From Flavobacteriia bacterium (GTDB lineage: Bacteria > Bacteroidota > Bacteroidia > Flavobacteriales > Weeksellaceae), in NCBI GenBank assembly GCA_015999765.1, contig JAECQR010000001.1:124001-188000 (forward strand): a stretch of DNA of 64,000 bases, in the 5' to 3' direction. Position 1 is the stretch's first letter. Each line of letters opens with the position of its first letter. Under the pieces are notes generated by a model, which saw nothing but the letters and a program-made list of their open reading frames with translations, made no database searches and was not told the origin of the DNA. Made by a program: the position numbers and the translations under genes. Of the stretch, positions 33,798-41,795 are shown piece after piece.

Positions 33798-35075
33798 TTA
33801 TTCGCTGTAAGAATCATTCCCGTTGAGCGAATCTGTTCCTGAGGCATTTTTTAAAGTATCACTCTGGTTCATCGTCTTCAGCAGTTTTTCGGTTTCGAAG
33901 GGGAAGTTTTCAAACAAACCGGAAAGCGCCAGCGAAGTATAAACCCTGCTGGAATATTTGTTTCCGATGGCAATAATGGTGACATTCGATTTTAACAGAT
34001 GTCCAAAAACCGAGTTTGTACCATGCCACCAGCCGTTGTGGTAAGTAAGTTTTTCATTTTCGCTGAAAACCTTCATACGGAATCCAAGTCCGTAATTGTT
34101 GATTCCGGGCCTCTCGTTGCTGTACGGTTCAAAAACCATTTTCTGAAGATCATCGCGAAGGAAATTTTTGGCAAACATCGCTTTTGAGAAGTTAAGAAGA
34201 TCTCTCGGTGTCGTATAGACATTTTTATCACCGTAAATCAAATCAAGTCTGTCGTAAGGATAAACCCGCGGGCCGCGCTGGTAAAAAGATTTCGCGGCGC
34301 TTTTCATATCTTTTTCCTGAAGAATGTAGGTGTGTTTCATTTTCAGAGGACGGAACACGATCTGCTGCATCGCTTCAGGGAAAGGCGTTTTCGTAACCTG
34401 CTCCACCAAAAGTGCCAATAACGCATAATTGGTATTGCAGTACATAAATCCTGTATCAGTTTCCCGTGAAAGTTCCGGTTTATACTTTATTAATAGGTTG
34501 AGGATATCCATATTCGAGATAAATTCCTTCGAAAGTTCCGCTGGCTTAGGTGTGATTTTTTCGATGAAATATTCGTATTTCGGTAAACCACTTCGCTGCG
34601 AAAGCAGTGTGAAAACAGTAACTTTTTGATAAGGAAAACCGGGAAAATATTTGGTAAGCGGATCATCTAGCTGCAATTTTCCTGCTTCGATGAGTTTCAT
34701 TACTGCCATAGCGGTAATTGATTTGGAAATTGATGCCACGTGAAGTGCAACTGTATCATTAACGGGAGCCTGTTTGTTATCCTGTGTGTAACCTCGATAC
34801 CCTTCATAGAGAATTTCGTCTCCTTTTGCTACTAAAAAACTTCCCCACAGATCGCCTTTCTCCCAAACTGTTTTATAATAGCTGTCAATTACAGTTACTA
34901 TTGAATCTCTGTTCTTGAGTTTGTTGTCTTTTTGTTTGAAAATTTCATCGAGTTCTACGTTTCCGAAATTCGGTAAAGTGGTGTTGAGTTCTTCGCTGCT
35001 GCTGTTTTCTTTTTTACAGGAAAATAAAACCAGACTGAAAATGGCAAGAAGAAAAATGCTCCGTAATAATTTCAT
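33798..35075 (-). CDS. Beta-lactamase-family serine hydrolase (lipoprotein)
   Basis: A 425-residue class C beta-lactamase/DD-peptidase-fold protein. The signal peptide ends in the lipobox LFSCKKE. The SxxK active-site motif is SISKSITAMAVMKLIEAGKLQLDDPLTKYFP, and the tyrosine motif is YCNTNYALLALLVEQ. A C-terminal HNGWWHGTNSVF resembles the third motif. Such enzymes are esterases, peptidases or penicillin-binding-like hydrolases; true beta-lactam hydrolysis is not implied. An alternative ATG at 35093 would add six residues. Confidence 0.88.
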   Translation of the reverse strand: MKLLRSIFLLAIFSLVLFSCKKENSSSEELNTTLPNFGNVELDEIFKQKDNKLKNRDSIVTVIDSYYKTVWEKGDLWGSFLVAKGDEILYEGYRGYTQDNKQAPVNDTVALHVASISKSITAMAVMKLIEAGKLQLDDPLTKYFPGFPYQKVTVFTLLSQRSGLPKYEYFIEKITPKPAELSKEFISNMDILNLLIKYKPELSRETDTGFMYCNTNYALLALLVEQVTKTPFPEAMQQIVFRPLKMKHTYILQEKDMKSAAKSFYQRGPRVYPYDRLDLIYGDKNVYTTPRDLLNFSKAMFAKNFLRDDLQKMVFEPYSNERPGINNYGLGFRMKVFSENEKLTYHNGWWHGTNSVFGHLLKSNVTIIAIGNKYSSRVYTSLALSGLFENFPFETEKLLKTMNQSDTLKNASGTDSLNGNDSYSE

Positions 35076-35156
35076 TGAAGAGTTTTTGAACATAAAAAGT
35101 CCCGCAAGATAAGGGATTTTGCCAAAAATTTATAGGACTCAAATCATAAAGATTTG

Positions 35157-36092
35157 TTAACTGCGATGAAAGGAAGCCACGATTTTATCGACAATAATCT
35201 GTGCCAGCTTTTCTTTGCTCTGGTGCGTCCAGCCTGCGATATGTGGCGTTATGATGACATTTTCTGACTGTAGAAGAAATTCTAAATCCTTATTTTCTGT
35301 CTCAAGGTTTTCAAAAGAAGGTTTTTCATATTCTAAAACATCAAGGCAGGCGCCTTTAATTTTCCCGGACCGGATTGCTTTAACTAAATCGCTCGTTTTA
35401 ACATTGTTTCCACGGGCTGTATTAATGAAATAAAAGTCCTTTTCCATCCCAGAAATGAATGCTGCGTCAATTAGATGATGTGTTTCCGACGTAATCGGAA
35501 GGTGAAGACTGAGAATATCTGCTTCTTTTTTTAACGTTTCCAATGAAACCTGTGTCCCAAAATCATTTGAAAGATCGGGAAGAATATCATGAAAAATTAC
35601 TCTTACACCGAAACCTGAAAGTCTTTTGGCCACAGCTTTTCCCATATTTCCGTAACCGATTATTCCGAAAGTTTTTCCCAGCAGTTCATCCCCGCGGTTA
35701 TCTTCGCGTTTCCAGATTCCGTTTTTAACTTCGGTTGATGCGATAAAAAGCCTGTGCATTAAAATAAGCAACATTCCCACAACGTGTTCCGCAACCGAAT
35801 CGCGGTTTCCTTCCGGGGAACTGATGAGTTTTATGCCACGTTTCTCAGCAAAATCTACATCGATATTTTCCATTCCTGAACCAACTCTGGCGATAAATTT
35901 CAGGTTTTTGGCGTGTTCAATGAAATTCTGATCAATTGGAATTCTGCTACGGATAATGATTCCATCGTAACCTGCAATGTTTTCTAAAACTTCGGCATAA
36001 GTTGAAGTGGTATCTTCATCCAATAAAAATCCTTTTGCAGAAAGCTGTTCTGTAATTAAAGGATGATTTTTATCGAGTTGAAGAATTTTCAT
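35157..36092 (-). CDS. D-2-hydroxyacid dehydrogenase family protein
   Basis: A 311-residue NAD-dependent dehydrogenase. The nucleotide-binding loop is GKTFGIIGYGNMGKAVAKRL, and the catalytic set is an arginine (INTARGNNV), a glutamate and a histidine (TPHIAGWTHQS). It resembles SerA-type 3-phosphoglycerate dehydrogenases without the C-terminal ACT domain, but also other 2-hydroxyacid dehydrogenases; the substrate is not certain. It starts 4 bases before the thioesterase stop, so it is co-transcribed. Confidence 0.87.
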   Translation of the reverse strand: MKILQLDKNHPLITEQLSAKGFLLDEDTTSTYAEVLENIAGYDGIIIRSRIPIDQNFIEHAKNLKFIARVGSGMENIDVDFAEKRGIKLISSPEGNRDSVAEHVVGMLLILMHRLFIASTEVKNGIWKREDNRGDELLGKTFGIIGYGNMGKAVAKRLSGFGVRVIFHDILPDLSNDFGTQVSLETLKKEADILSLHLPITSETHHLIDAAFISGMEKDFYFINTARGNNVKTSDLVKAIRSGKIKGACLDVLEYEKPSFENLETENKDLEFLLQSENVIITPHIAGWTHQSKEKLAQIIVDKIVASFHRS

Positions 36093-36096
36093 GAAG

Positions 36097-36612
36097 CTAG
36101 ACTGAAAATAATCTCTTCAGTTCTACAGAATCCGCAGCTTTCATTCTCCCCGAAAGAATAAGGGAAAGTTCCTTTCTTCTTAATGCTGCCTCGAATCTCA
36201 TTTTTTCCTCGTCAGTTTCGGGCTCCATTTTGGGAATTGGGATTGGACGGTTGAACTCATCTACTGCAACAAAAGTGTAAATCCCTTCGTTGGTATGAAT
36301 TTTTTTCTGATTAATAGGATCATCCAGCCAAACATCCACATAAATCTCCATCGACGTTGAAAATGCACGGGAAACTTTAGATTCCAACACTACAATTCCG
36401 CCTTCCGGAATGGGATGATTAAAGGAAACATGGTTTACAGAAGCCGTTACCACGCGTCGTTCGCAATGTCTTGCTGCCGAAATTGAAGCACAACGGTCCA
36501 TTTTTGCGAGCAACTCTCCACCAAAAAGATTTCTGAGGGAATTGGTTTCGTTCGGTAAAACGATATTAGTCATTACCGTTAATGATTCTGACGCTTTTTT
36601 GCTTTTTTCCAT
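36097..36612 (-). CDS. Acyl-CoA thioesterase (hotdog fold)
   Basis: A 171-residue hotdog-fold protein. The family core motif is LRNLFGGELLAKMDRCASISAARHC, with NHVSFNHPIPEGGIVVLESKV, as in YciA/BACH-type acyl-CoA thioesterases. These split acyl-CoA to free acid and CoA. The ATG at 36612 gives a 34-base overlap with the HU-like gene; a shorter start at 36573 is possible but the extra residues look normal for the family. Confidence 0.87.
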   Translation of the reverse strand: MEKSKKASESLTVMTNIVLPNETNSLRNLFGGELLAKMDRCASISAARHCERRVVTASVNHVSFNHPIPEGGIVVLESKVSRAFSTSMEIYVDVWLDDPINQKKIHTNEGIYTFVAVDEFNRPIPIPKMEPETDEEKMRFEAALRRKELSLILSGRMKAADSVELKRLFSV

Positions 36613-37355
36613 TTAGATTTTGAATAATTTTTGGAAGTCCATTTTTTAACCGGAACCGGCACCACTACAGCCGGTTTCGAAGAATCATTTTTTGCTGAAT
36701 CCAGCACGGGATTTATAATTGTAGCAGAGTCTTTCTTAATTGAATCTTTCACAATTTTCTCAACCGGTTTAGTTTCCAGACCGTTTTTGAAAGATTTTTT
36801 TCCGAAGATCTCTTCGGGCTGTGCAATGGCGTAATAGGTCAACCCAGAAATAACTAAAACCAACGGAAGCACCCAATAAACAGGCTTGCTGAAACGGTAA
36901 GAAGAGTTTTTACCGCTATTTTTCAGAAGTTTATTTGAATTTTTTATTTCAGAAATATTGATCTCTTCAAGTCCGTAGAAATCGGGCGACAGATTGTCGG
37001 TGCGTTTTCCTGTGAAATAAATCTGGCTGTCATCAAGGATAAAAGTTCCTACATTTTCAAGTACGAATTTTCCTTCTTTTTCAAGTGTCAAATACCAGAA
37101 ATTGGTTTGCTTTTTCACTTCGATTTCTGCATCGATAAGCGGAATATTCTTTTGCTGTGCAATATATCGTGCAAAACTGCCATCAGCAGCCGAATTATCA
37201 TTTTTAAAAGCGACTTCTTTGCCTGGCGGTAGAATGTTTTGCGCATCTTCATCTACAAGGGCATTGGTATTTTTCAAATAAAAAGTCCCGAAACCCGGAA
37301 CCGGGACCTGGCCCTGCTGCTTCAGAAATTCGAGAATGAGAAAAGAAAAATTCAT
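36579..37355 (-). CDS. HU-like (CCDC81-type) DNA-binding-fold membrane protein
   Basis: A 258-residue protein. The N-terminal part contains HU/IHF-like phrases in two sections (LKQQGQVPVPGFGTFYLKN at about residues 12-30 and LEKEGKFVLENVGTFILD at about 89-106), which resemble the HU-CCDC81 bacterial domains. A transmembrane helix follows (about 151-171, YWVLPLVLVISGLTYYAIAQ), then a long polar tail rich in Lys, Ser and Val. The family is Bacteroidota-specific and the role is unknown. The ATG at 37355 was chosen because an upstream TTG is within a promoter box. Confidence 0.75.
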   Translation of the reverse strand: MNFSFLILEFLKQQGQVPVPGFGTFYLKNTNALVDEDAQNILPPGKEVAFKNDNSAADGSFARYIAQQKNIPLIDAEIEVKKQTNFWYLTLEKEGKFVLENVGTFILDDSQIYFTGKRTDNLSPDFYGLEEINISEIKNSNKLLKNSGKNSSYRFSKPVYWVLPLVLVISGLTYYAIAQPEEIFGKKSFKNGLETKPVEKIVKDSIKKDSATIINPVLDSAKNDSSKPAVVVPVPVKKWTSKNYSKSKWKKAKKRQNH

Positions 37356-37361
37356 ATGCTG

Positions 37362-37395
37362 CAAATTTATGTTTTTTGCCTGATTTAATCAAAAA
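37362..37395 (-). promoter_or_regulatory. Promoter of the HU-like gene
   Basis: On the minus strand TTTTTG (37395-37390) and TAAATTTG (37369-37362) are 20 bases apart. The last base of the box is 6 bases from the ATG, so the leader would be nearly absent. Confidence 0.55.
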
Positions 37396-37427
37396 TAAAA
37401 AAAGGCTGCCTCGGAAAGCAGCCTTTT
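37395..37427 (-). terminator. Intrinsic terminator after the T9SS protein gene
   Basis: On the minus strand, AAAAGGCTGC (37427-37418) pairs with GCAGCCTTTT (37409-37400), with an 8-base loop and a following T-run. Confidence 0.85.
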
Positions 37428-37445
37428 AATCAGTTGATTTGTAAA

Positions 37446-38129
37446 TTATTTTGCAAATTTCACGACTTCGCTTCCCGAACCGTTGGTAACTTTTACCAGA
37501 TAAAGTCCAGTTTTGGAAACATTCAGATCAATTGCACTTCCGTCTGCAACTGTATTAAATGATTTTACCAGTTTTCCAGACATTTCATATACCGAAATCG
37601 CCAAATTTCCTTTTGTGGAAGTATAAAGTTTCCCTCCGATCACACTGAATTTTTTACCCAACAAAGAATTGGAAACCGCTAACGAAGAATTGGTAGTAGT
37701 TGTGGTGAAACCGAAAGAAGTTGCCGCAAGATCTGCGGACTGTTTTGTATTTCCATTCTGCAAGTCTTTGAAGACAAAGCCTAAATTGTTAACAGTTGTG
37801 CCTGAAGGAAAAGTTTTATTACCGTTAGTGAAAATCTTCGTATTCAAATTGATAATGCCCACGTAAGCACCGGAGCCGCTATCCCAATTCATCGTGACGT
37901 TAGAATTGGTCCACGAGTCATCGTAAACCGTTCCCGTACTGTTGTCGCCCGCATTGCTCCAGACGTGAACATAAAAGGTAGGAACTTCGAATCCCGGATC
38001 GTAAATGGAATAATCATTTGATGCACCGTAGGTTAGCTTCACCACACCCTGGGAAATAGTCTGTACTGTAAGTTGCGCGGAGATGGTAACCGCTGCAAAA
38101 AATGCTAAAAGTAAAGAGAGTTTTTTCAT
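37446..38129 (-). CDS. Secreted protein with type IX secretion sorting domain
   Basis: A 227-residue protein with a Sec signal peptide (about 18 residues). The central domain is beta-rich and of unknown family (phrases YDPGFEVPTFYVHVWSNAG and NLGFVFKDLQNGN, reminiscent of carbohydrate-binding or starch-binding Ig-like folds). The C-terminal about 70 residues (LYTSTKGNLAISVYEMSGKLVKSF and TGLYLVKV) fit the T9SS type A sorting domain, which directs export across the outer membrane and attachment to the cell surface. Confidence 0.85.
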   Translation of the reverse strand: MKKLSLLLAFFAAVTISAQLTVQTISQGVVKLTYGASNDYSIYDPGFEVPTFYVHVWSNAGDNSTGTVYDDSWTNSNVTMNWDSGSGAYVGIINLNTKIFTNGNKTFPSGTTVNNLGFVFKDLQNGNTKQSADLAATSFGFTTTTTNSSLAVSNSLLGKKFSVIGGKLYTSTKGNLAISVYEMSGKLVKSFNTVADGSAIDLNVSKTGLYLVKVTNGSGSEVVKFAK

Positions 38130-38150
38130 AATTGCATTGTTTAAAATTAG

Positions 38151-38166
38151 GAAGTAAAATTACTTC
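38151..38166. repeat. 16-base perfect palindrome upstream of the T9SS gene
   Basis: GAAGTAAAATTACTTC is a 7-base arm palindrome with a 2-base centre. It lies about 22 bases upstream of the T9SS protein start, so it could be an operator. Confidence 0.5.
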
Positions 38167-38225
38167 AATTTTAGAAAAAACAATGTACTAATTAAAATTA
38201 TTTTTGGCAAAACTTAGTGTCATAT

Positions 38226-40337
38226 CTATCTGAATTTCAGACTCATTCCAAACATAAAGTTCATCCCTGCTTGTGAAAAATAGATCGGTCCTTCATATAC
38301 GTAGCCATTATTCACATATTTTCTGTTGAAGATATTATTAAGCAAAAATTTAAAATCAACCTCAGTCCGCTTAAGATTTAAGGTGTATTTCGCATTAAAG
38401 TCGCTTATAAAATAACTGCTCAGTTTTAAAGCAGCTGTGTTTGTATTATCTAAAAACTGACTTCCTACATATTGATTCTGAATTCCTAAACTAAAATTTT
38501 GAGTTGGACTGTAATGTAAAAGCAAGTTTGCTAAAATGTTAGGTGAAAATGAAATGGGTGTGTCACCAAGAATTGCGATTCCTTCTGAAGTCTCGTTTTT
38601 AAAATTCTTATTTTCATTTTTACTTAAGGTTAAATTTCCGGACAAATTCCATTGTTCCGACAGTTTTACCGCTGCACCCAGCTCCAGTCCCATTCTATAA
38701 CTTTCTCCAGAATTGACGCGGATAAATTCGCCTATATTATTAATCTGCCCGTTAAGTACAAGTTGATTTACATAATTCATATAATAGAGATTCCCTGTGA
38801 ATGAAACTTTTCCTAGCGTCTTTTCAATTCCGGCTTCGAAATCATATAGTTTTTCAGCTTCCGTTTCGGGATTGGCAAAAAGATCATCACGGTTTGGTTC
38901 CCTGTGGGCAACCGCGGCAGATATAAATATCTTCCCGGAAGGAATTTTATACGTAATACCGGCTTTTGGATTGAAAAAAGTCCATTTTTTACCAAGATCA
39001 ACACCTTCGTCATCACCCTGCTGAAGAATTTTGGTGTCATAAGTAATGTTTCTCAGCTGCAGATCGCCGAAAAATTCAAATCTGTTTACCGTAAAAATCG
39101 CTTTGGCGAATCCGGCAACCTCATTTTTAACTGAATTGTTTCTGTAGTATTCGTGTTCTGAAATCTGAGGATAAAATACAGCCGAAACGTTTCCGAAATG
39201 GTCTCCGATGTATTGGTTGGCCACGAATCCGAAATTCAAATCAGTAGTTTCTACCTTTCCGTACAAGGTAGAGACGGCCCCGTAAAAATCATTATCGAGC
39301 CATTTTTTACGGATAAAATCTGTTCGCGTAATATCCTGATTATTAATATTTAAATTTGGTAAATTATATTTTGAGAACTTCGCGTCCTGCTTATAATTTT
39401 CGTAATATCCTTTCCCTTTGGTATAATGAAACGTAGTTTCTAAATTCCAGTTCGGATTCAGATTCTGTTCCCATAATAATTGATAGTGGTTTTGCCGGTA
39501 ATTATCGGTTTCATTATCGTAATAGTCCACGATATTCTCCCAGTTACCGTCGTAAATAGCACCCGAAAAGTTAAATTTGGGATTAGTTTCCCATGTGGTT
39601 TTATCAACACCGTTCCATGCCTGATAAGTTTTTTCTTTGCCGCCAAAAGCCATCAGCCGGATTTTGGTCTGATTTTCCTCATAAAGCGCGGTTAAATTAT
39701 ACGAATCAAGATCAGAAAAAGCACGGTCGATATAACCGTCCGAATGAATTTTCGTATACCTTCCCATCATTGATAACCTGTCTTTCCATAATTTTCCTGA
39801 ACCTATTTCCGCAGAATATTTATAGGTATTGAAAGAGCCATAACTGTTGTCTGATTTCAGGTAAAATTTCTCTTCTGGATTTTTTGAAATCACATTCACA
39901 CTTGCTCCAAATGCGGAAACACCGTTTGTTGAAGTACCCACGCCTCGCTGTATGATGATTTGCGATGCTGAACTTGTGAGGTCGGGAACGTTCACAAAAA
40001 ATGTTCCCTGAGATTCAGAATCATTGTAAGGAACTCCGTTCAGCATTACATTAATTCCGTTGCCACCAACTCCGCGAATCCTGAAACCCGTGTAACCAAT
40101 ACCGTTTCCAGCATCTGATGTCGCAATTAATGATGTTTGGTTTTTGAGAAGAATCGGCAAGTCCTGTCCAAGATTTTTATTGCCTAAATCTTTTTCGACA
40201 TTAATGATTTCTTTGGAAACCGGCAGCCTTTTTGTGAAATTCACACTTTCTATCTCGTGAATTTTTAAAGTATCCTGGGCCGTTTGCGCAAGATAGAACG
40301 GACTTATGGCAAGTCCTAAAATAACAAATCCTTTCAT
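38226..40337 (-). CDS. TonB-dependent outer-membrane receptor, probably for thiamin
   Basis: A 703-residue TonB-dependent receptor. The signal peptide is about 17 residues; the plug domain (about 35-160) contains GYTGFRIRGVGGNGINVMLNGVPYNDSESQGTFFVNVPDL. The rest is a beta-barrel ending in an aromatic residue pattern (FGMSLKFR). It imports a substrate using TonB energy. A TPP riboswitch precedes it, so the substrate is probably thiamin, a precursor or thiamin phosphate. No other thiamin genes are in the window. A terminator was not seen after it. Confidence 0.93.
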   Translation of the reverse strand: MKGFVILGLAISPFYLAQTAQDTLKIHEIESVNFTKRLPVSKEIINVEKDLGNKNLGQDLPILLKNQTSLIATSDAGNGIGYTGFRIRGVGGNGINVMLNGVPYNDSESQGTFFVNVPDLTSSASQIIIQRGVGTSTNGVSAFGASVNVISKNPEEKFYLKSDNSYGSFNTYKYSAEIGSGKLWKDRLSMMGRYTKIHSDGYIDRAFSDLDSYNLTALYEENQTKIRLMAFGGKEKTYQAWNGVDKTTWETNPKFNFSGAIYDGNWENIVDYYDNETDNYRQNHYQLLWEQNLNPNWNLETTFHYTKGKGYYENYKQDAKFSKYNLPNLNINNQDITRTDFIRKKWLDNDFYGAVSTLYGKVETTDLNFGFVANQYIGDHFGNVSAVFYPQISEHEYYRNNSVKNEVAGFAKAIFTVNRFEFFGDLQLRNITYDTKILQQGDDEGVDLGKKWTFFNPKAGITYKIPSGKIFISAAVAHREPNRDDLFANPETEAEKLYDFEAGIEKTLGKVSFTGNLYYMNYVNQLVLNGQINNIGEFIRVNSGESYRMGLELGAAVKLSEQWNLSGNLTLSKNENKNFKNETSEGIAILGDTPISFSPNILANLLLHYSPTQNFSLGIQNQYVGSQFLDNTNTAALKLSSYFISDFNAKYTLNLKRTEVDFKFLLNNIFNRKYVNNGYVYEGPIYFSQAGMNFMFGMSLKFR

Positions 40338-40410
40338 TCTTTTAATTTTTAAGATTAATTGAATAAAAGGGGACGAAAAAAATTATACAATAAATCAGTC
40401 CGAAGACCGC

Positions 40411-40476
40411 TCCCTAAACAGCATTACCTGTTCGAGGTTCATTGGGTATAATCTCAGCTTTTCACAGCACCCCTTT
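40411..40476 (-). promoter_or_regulatory. TPP (THI) riboswitch
   Basis: The minus-strand sequence contains the conserved TPP-aptamer parts in order: GGGGTGCT (from 40473), CTGAGAT, ACCC, GAACCT, AACAGGTAATGCTG and AGGGA (end 40411). The GAACCT and CTGAGA blocks and the closing AGGGA are near-consensus for RF00059. It lies about 75 bases ahead of the TonB receptor start. A short GGTC-TTCG-GACT hairpin follows. Confidence 0.93.
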
Positions 40477-40507
40477 AATTTCACCGGCTAAACTACAAAA
40501 TATTTAA

Positions 40508-41233
40508 TTAATAGGCGATATTGTTGGTGTCAACGTAATAATAATTTTTACCATCTTTAGTTACTTCGAAAAGGCGGGCAAGTTTCCAGCTGAAGTTTCT
40601 TTTAATATCGCTGTACTCAAACGGTACGATTACTTTATTATAAATGTCGATTACTCCGAATTTATCTTTGTAAGAAGCAATAATCATTGGGTTTCTTAAA
40701 TCATCACCTTCTAAAACATGCAGATAATCATACTGAGGATAAATGGTAAACTGCCTGTAATCTCCGGGATTTTCGAATTTAGCATCTTCAATAATTCCGT
40801 AGGCATTATTCATGATGTATGCGTGAAAAAGTTGAGTTTTAAACTCAGGCGTACATTTTCCCAAATCATTCTTTCTGAACTGGTAAACGCGTTTCCCCAA
40901 ATGATTAATGCGGAAATCCATACCATTTAAATGTACGGAGGCATACTTTGAAGAACCAAAAATTCTCGCTTTAGGATTAGGTGAACTGAGCAGATTGCAG
41001 TCTTCTGTAAAAAACCCAACATTGCTGTATTCGTGTTTTATAATGACTTTACCTTTCTGATTCACGAAGCCATATTTACCGTCAATTTTTTGGGGAATAA
41101 GGGCTGGAATCGAATCATTTAATTTCACTAAATCTGTGTTTGGTTTTACTGAATTTGATTTGCTGACCTTTTTCTGCTGGGCATAGAAAACAAAAGAAAG
41201 AAACAGCAACACTACACTTAACGCATTCTTCAT
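40508..41233 (-). CDS. WG-repeat protein, secreted
   Basis: A 241-residue protein with a Sec signal peptide (MKNALSVVLLFLSFVFYAQ). At least two WG-repeat units are visible (GKYGFVNQKGKVIIKHEYSNVGFF and DKFGVIDIYNKVIVPFEYSDI). WG repeats form small beta units in secreted or periplasmic Bacteroidota proteins of unknown role. It lies between the TPP riboswitch and the DUF2752 gene. Confidence 0.8.
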   Translation of the reverse strand: MKNALSVVLLFLSFVFYAQQKKVSKSNSVKPNTDLVKLNDSIPALIPQKIDGKYGFVNQKGKVIIKHEYSNVGFFTEDCNLLSSPNPKARIFGSSKYASVHLNGMDFRINHLGKRVYQFRKNDLGKCTPEFKTQLFHAYIMNNAYGIIEDAKFENPGDYRQFTIYPQYDYLHVLEGDDLRNPMIIASYKDKFGVIDIYNKVIVPFEYSDIKRNFSWKLARLFEVTKDGKNYYYVDTNNIAY

Positions 41234-41271
41234 AAAGGAATTTTTGCAATATTTCTGCCAAAAATAAGGTT

Positions 41272-41607
41272 TTAAATATTTCTGAAAATAAAGAACAAGA
41301 CTACTATGACTAATACTGCGATCATTGCCCTACTTCCGTACAGCAAATTTCTTGTTTTCGGAAACCTAGATTTCAACACTTCAGCATTAAATGCAATACC
41401 TAAACCAGCATAAGGAATTGATGCAATTAATAAAGGATTAAAGTGGAAGGCCTCTTTAAAATTTAGGTGCAGCAGCGCATGAACTGCGCGTTGGCTACCG
41501 CAGCCGGGACAACTTAAACCTGTGACAAGCTTAAAAGGACATTTAAAAAAATAAGGAGAATTTTCAGGGTTATAAAAATAGTAAAATGCACCTATAACTA
41601 TTATCAC
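41272..41607 (-). CDS. DUF2752 membrane protein
   Basis: A 111-residue protein. The family signature is FFKCPFKLVTGLSCPGCGSQRAVHALLHLNF, with the CPGCGSQRA core. About three hydrophobic segments are present. The first usable start in frame is a GTG at 41607, but upstream in-frame codons encode a plausible membrane lead (KNKGFLLFLFP) with no ATG, GTG or TTG before them, so a rare ATT start or loss of an ATG is possible. Function unknown. Confidence 0.82.
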   Translation of the reverse strand: MIIVIGAFYYFYNPENSPYFFKCPFKLVTGLSCPGCGSQRAVHALLHLNFKEAFHFNPLLIASIPYAGLGIAFNAEVLKSRFPKTRNLLYGSRAMIAVLVIVVLFFIFRNI

Positions 41608-41755
41608 AGGAAATAGAAAGAGTAAAAAGCCTTTGTTTTTAATAATGGCGATGGGTGTTAAATATTATTTTTTAAAAATAATGATAAATAGATTATCAGC
41701 ATAGTATTTATATTTAATCTAAATGATAATAATCACTTATAAGGTTAAAATTTTG

Positions 41756-41763
41756 TAATTTTG
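41756..41763 (+). promoter_or_regulatory. -7 box of the aconitase promoter
   Basis: TAATTTTG matches TAnnTTTG and lies 33 bases upstream of the aconitase ATG. No clear -33 is seen. Confidence 0.4.
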
Positions 41764-41795
41764 AGCTTCTTTTAATTTAATAAAAAATAACAGAT

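Noticed and set aside
33798-33847. Overlap of the Big_5 lipoprotein gene with the serine-hydrolase gene
   Set aside because: It exists only if the far upstream ATG is used; the ATG at 33769 starts a proper lipoprotein signal and removes the overlap.
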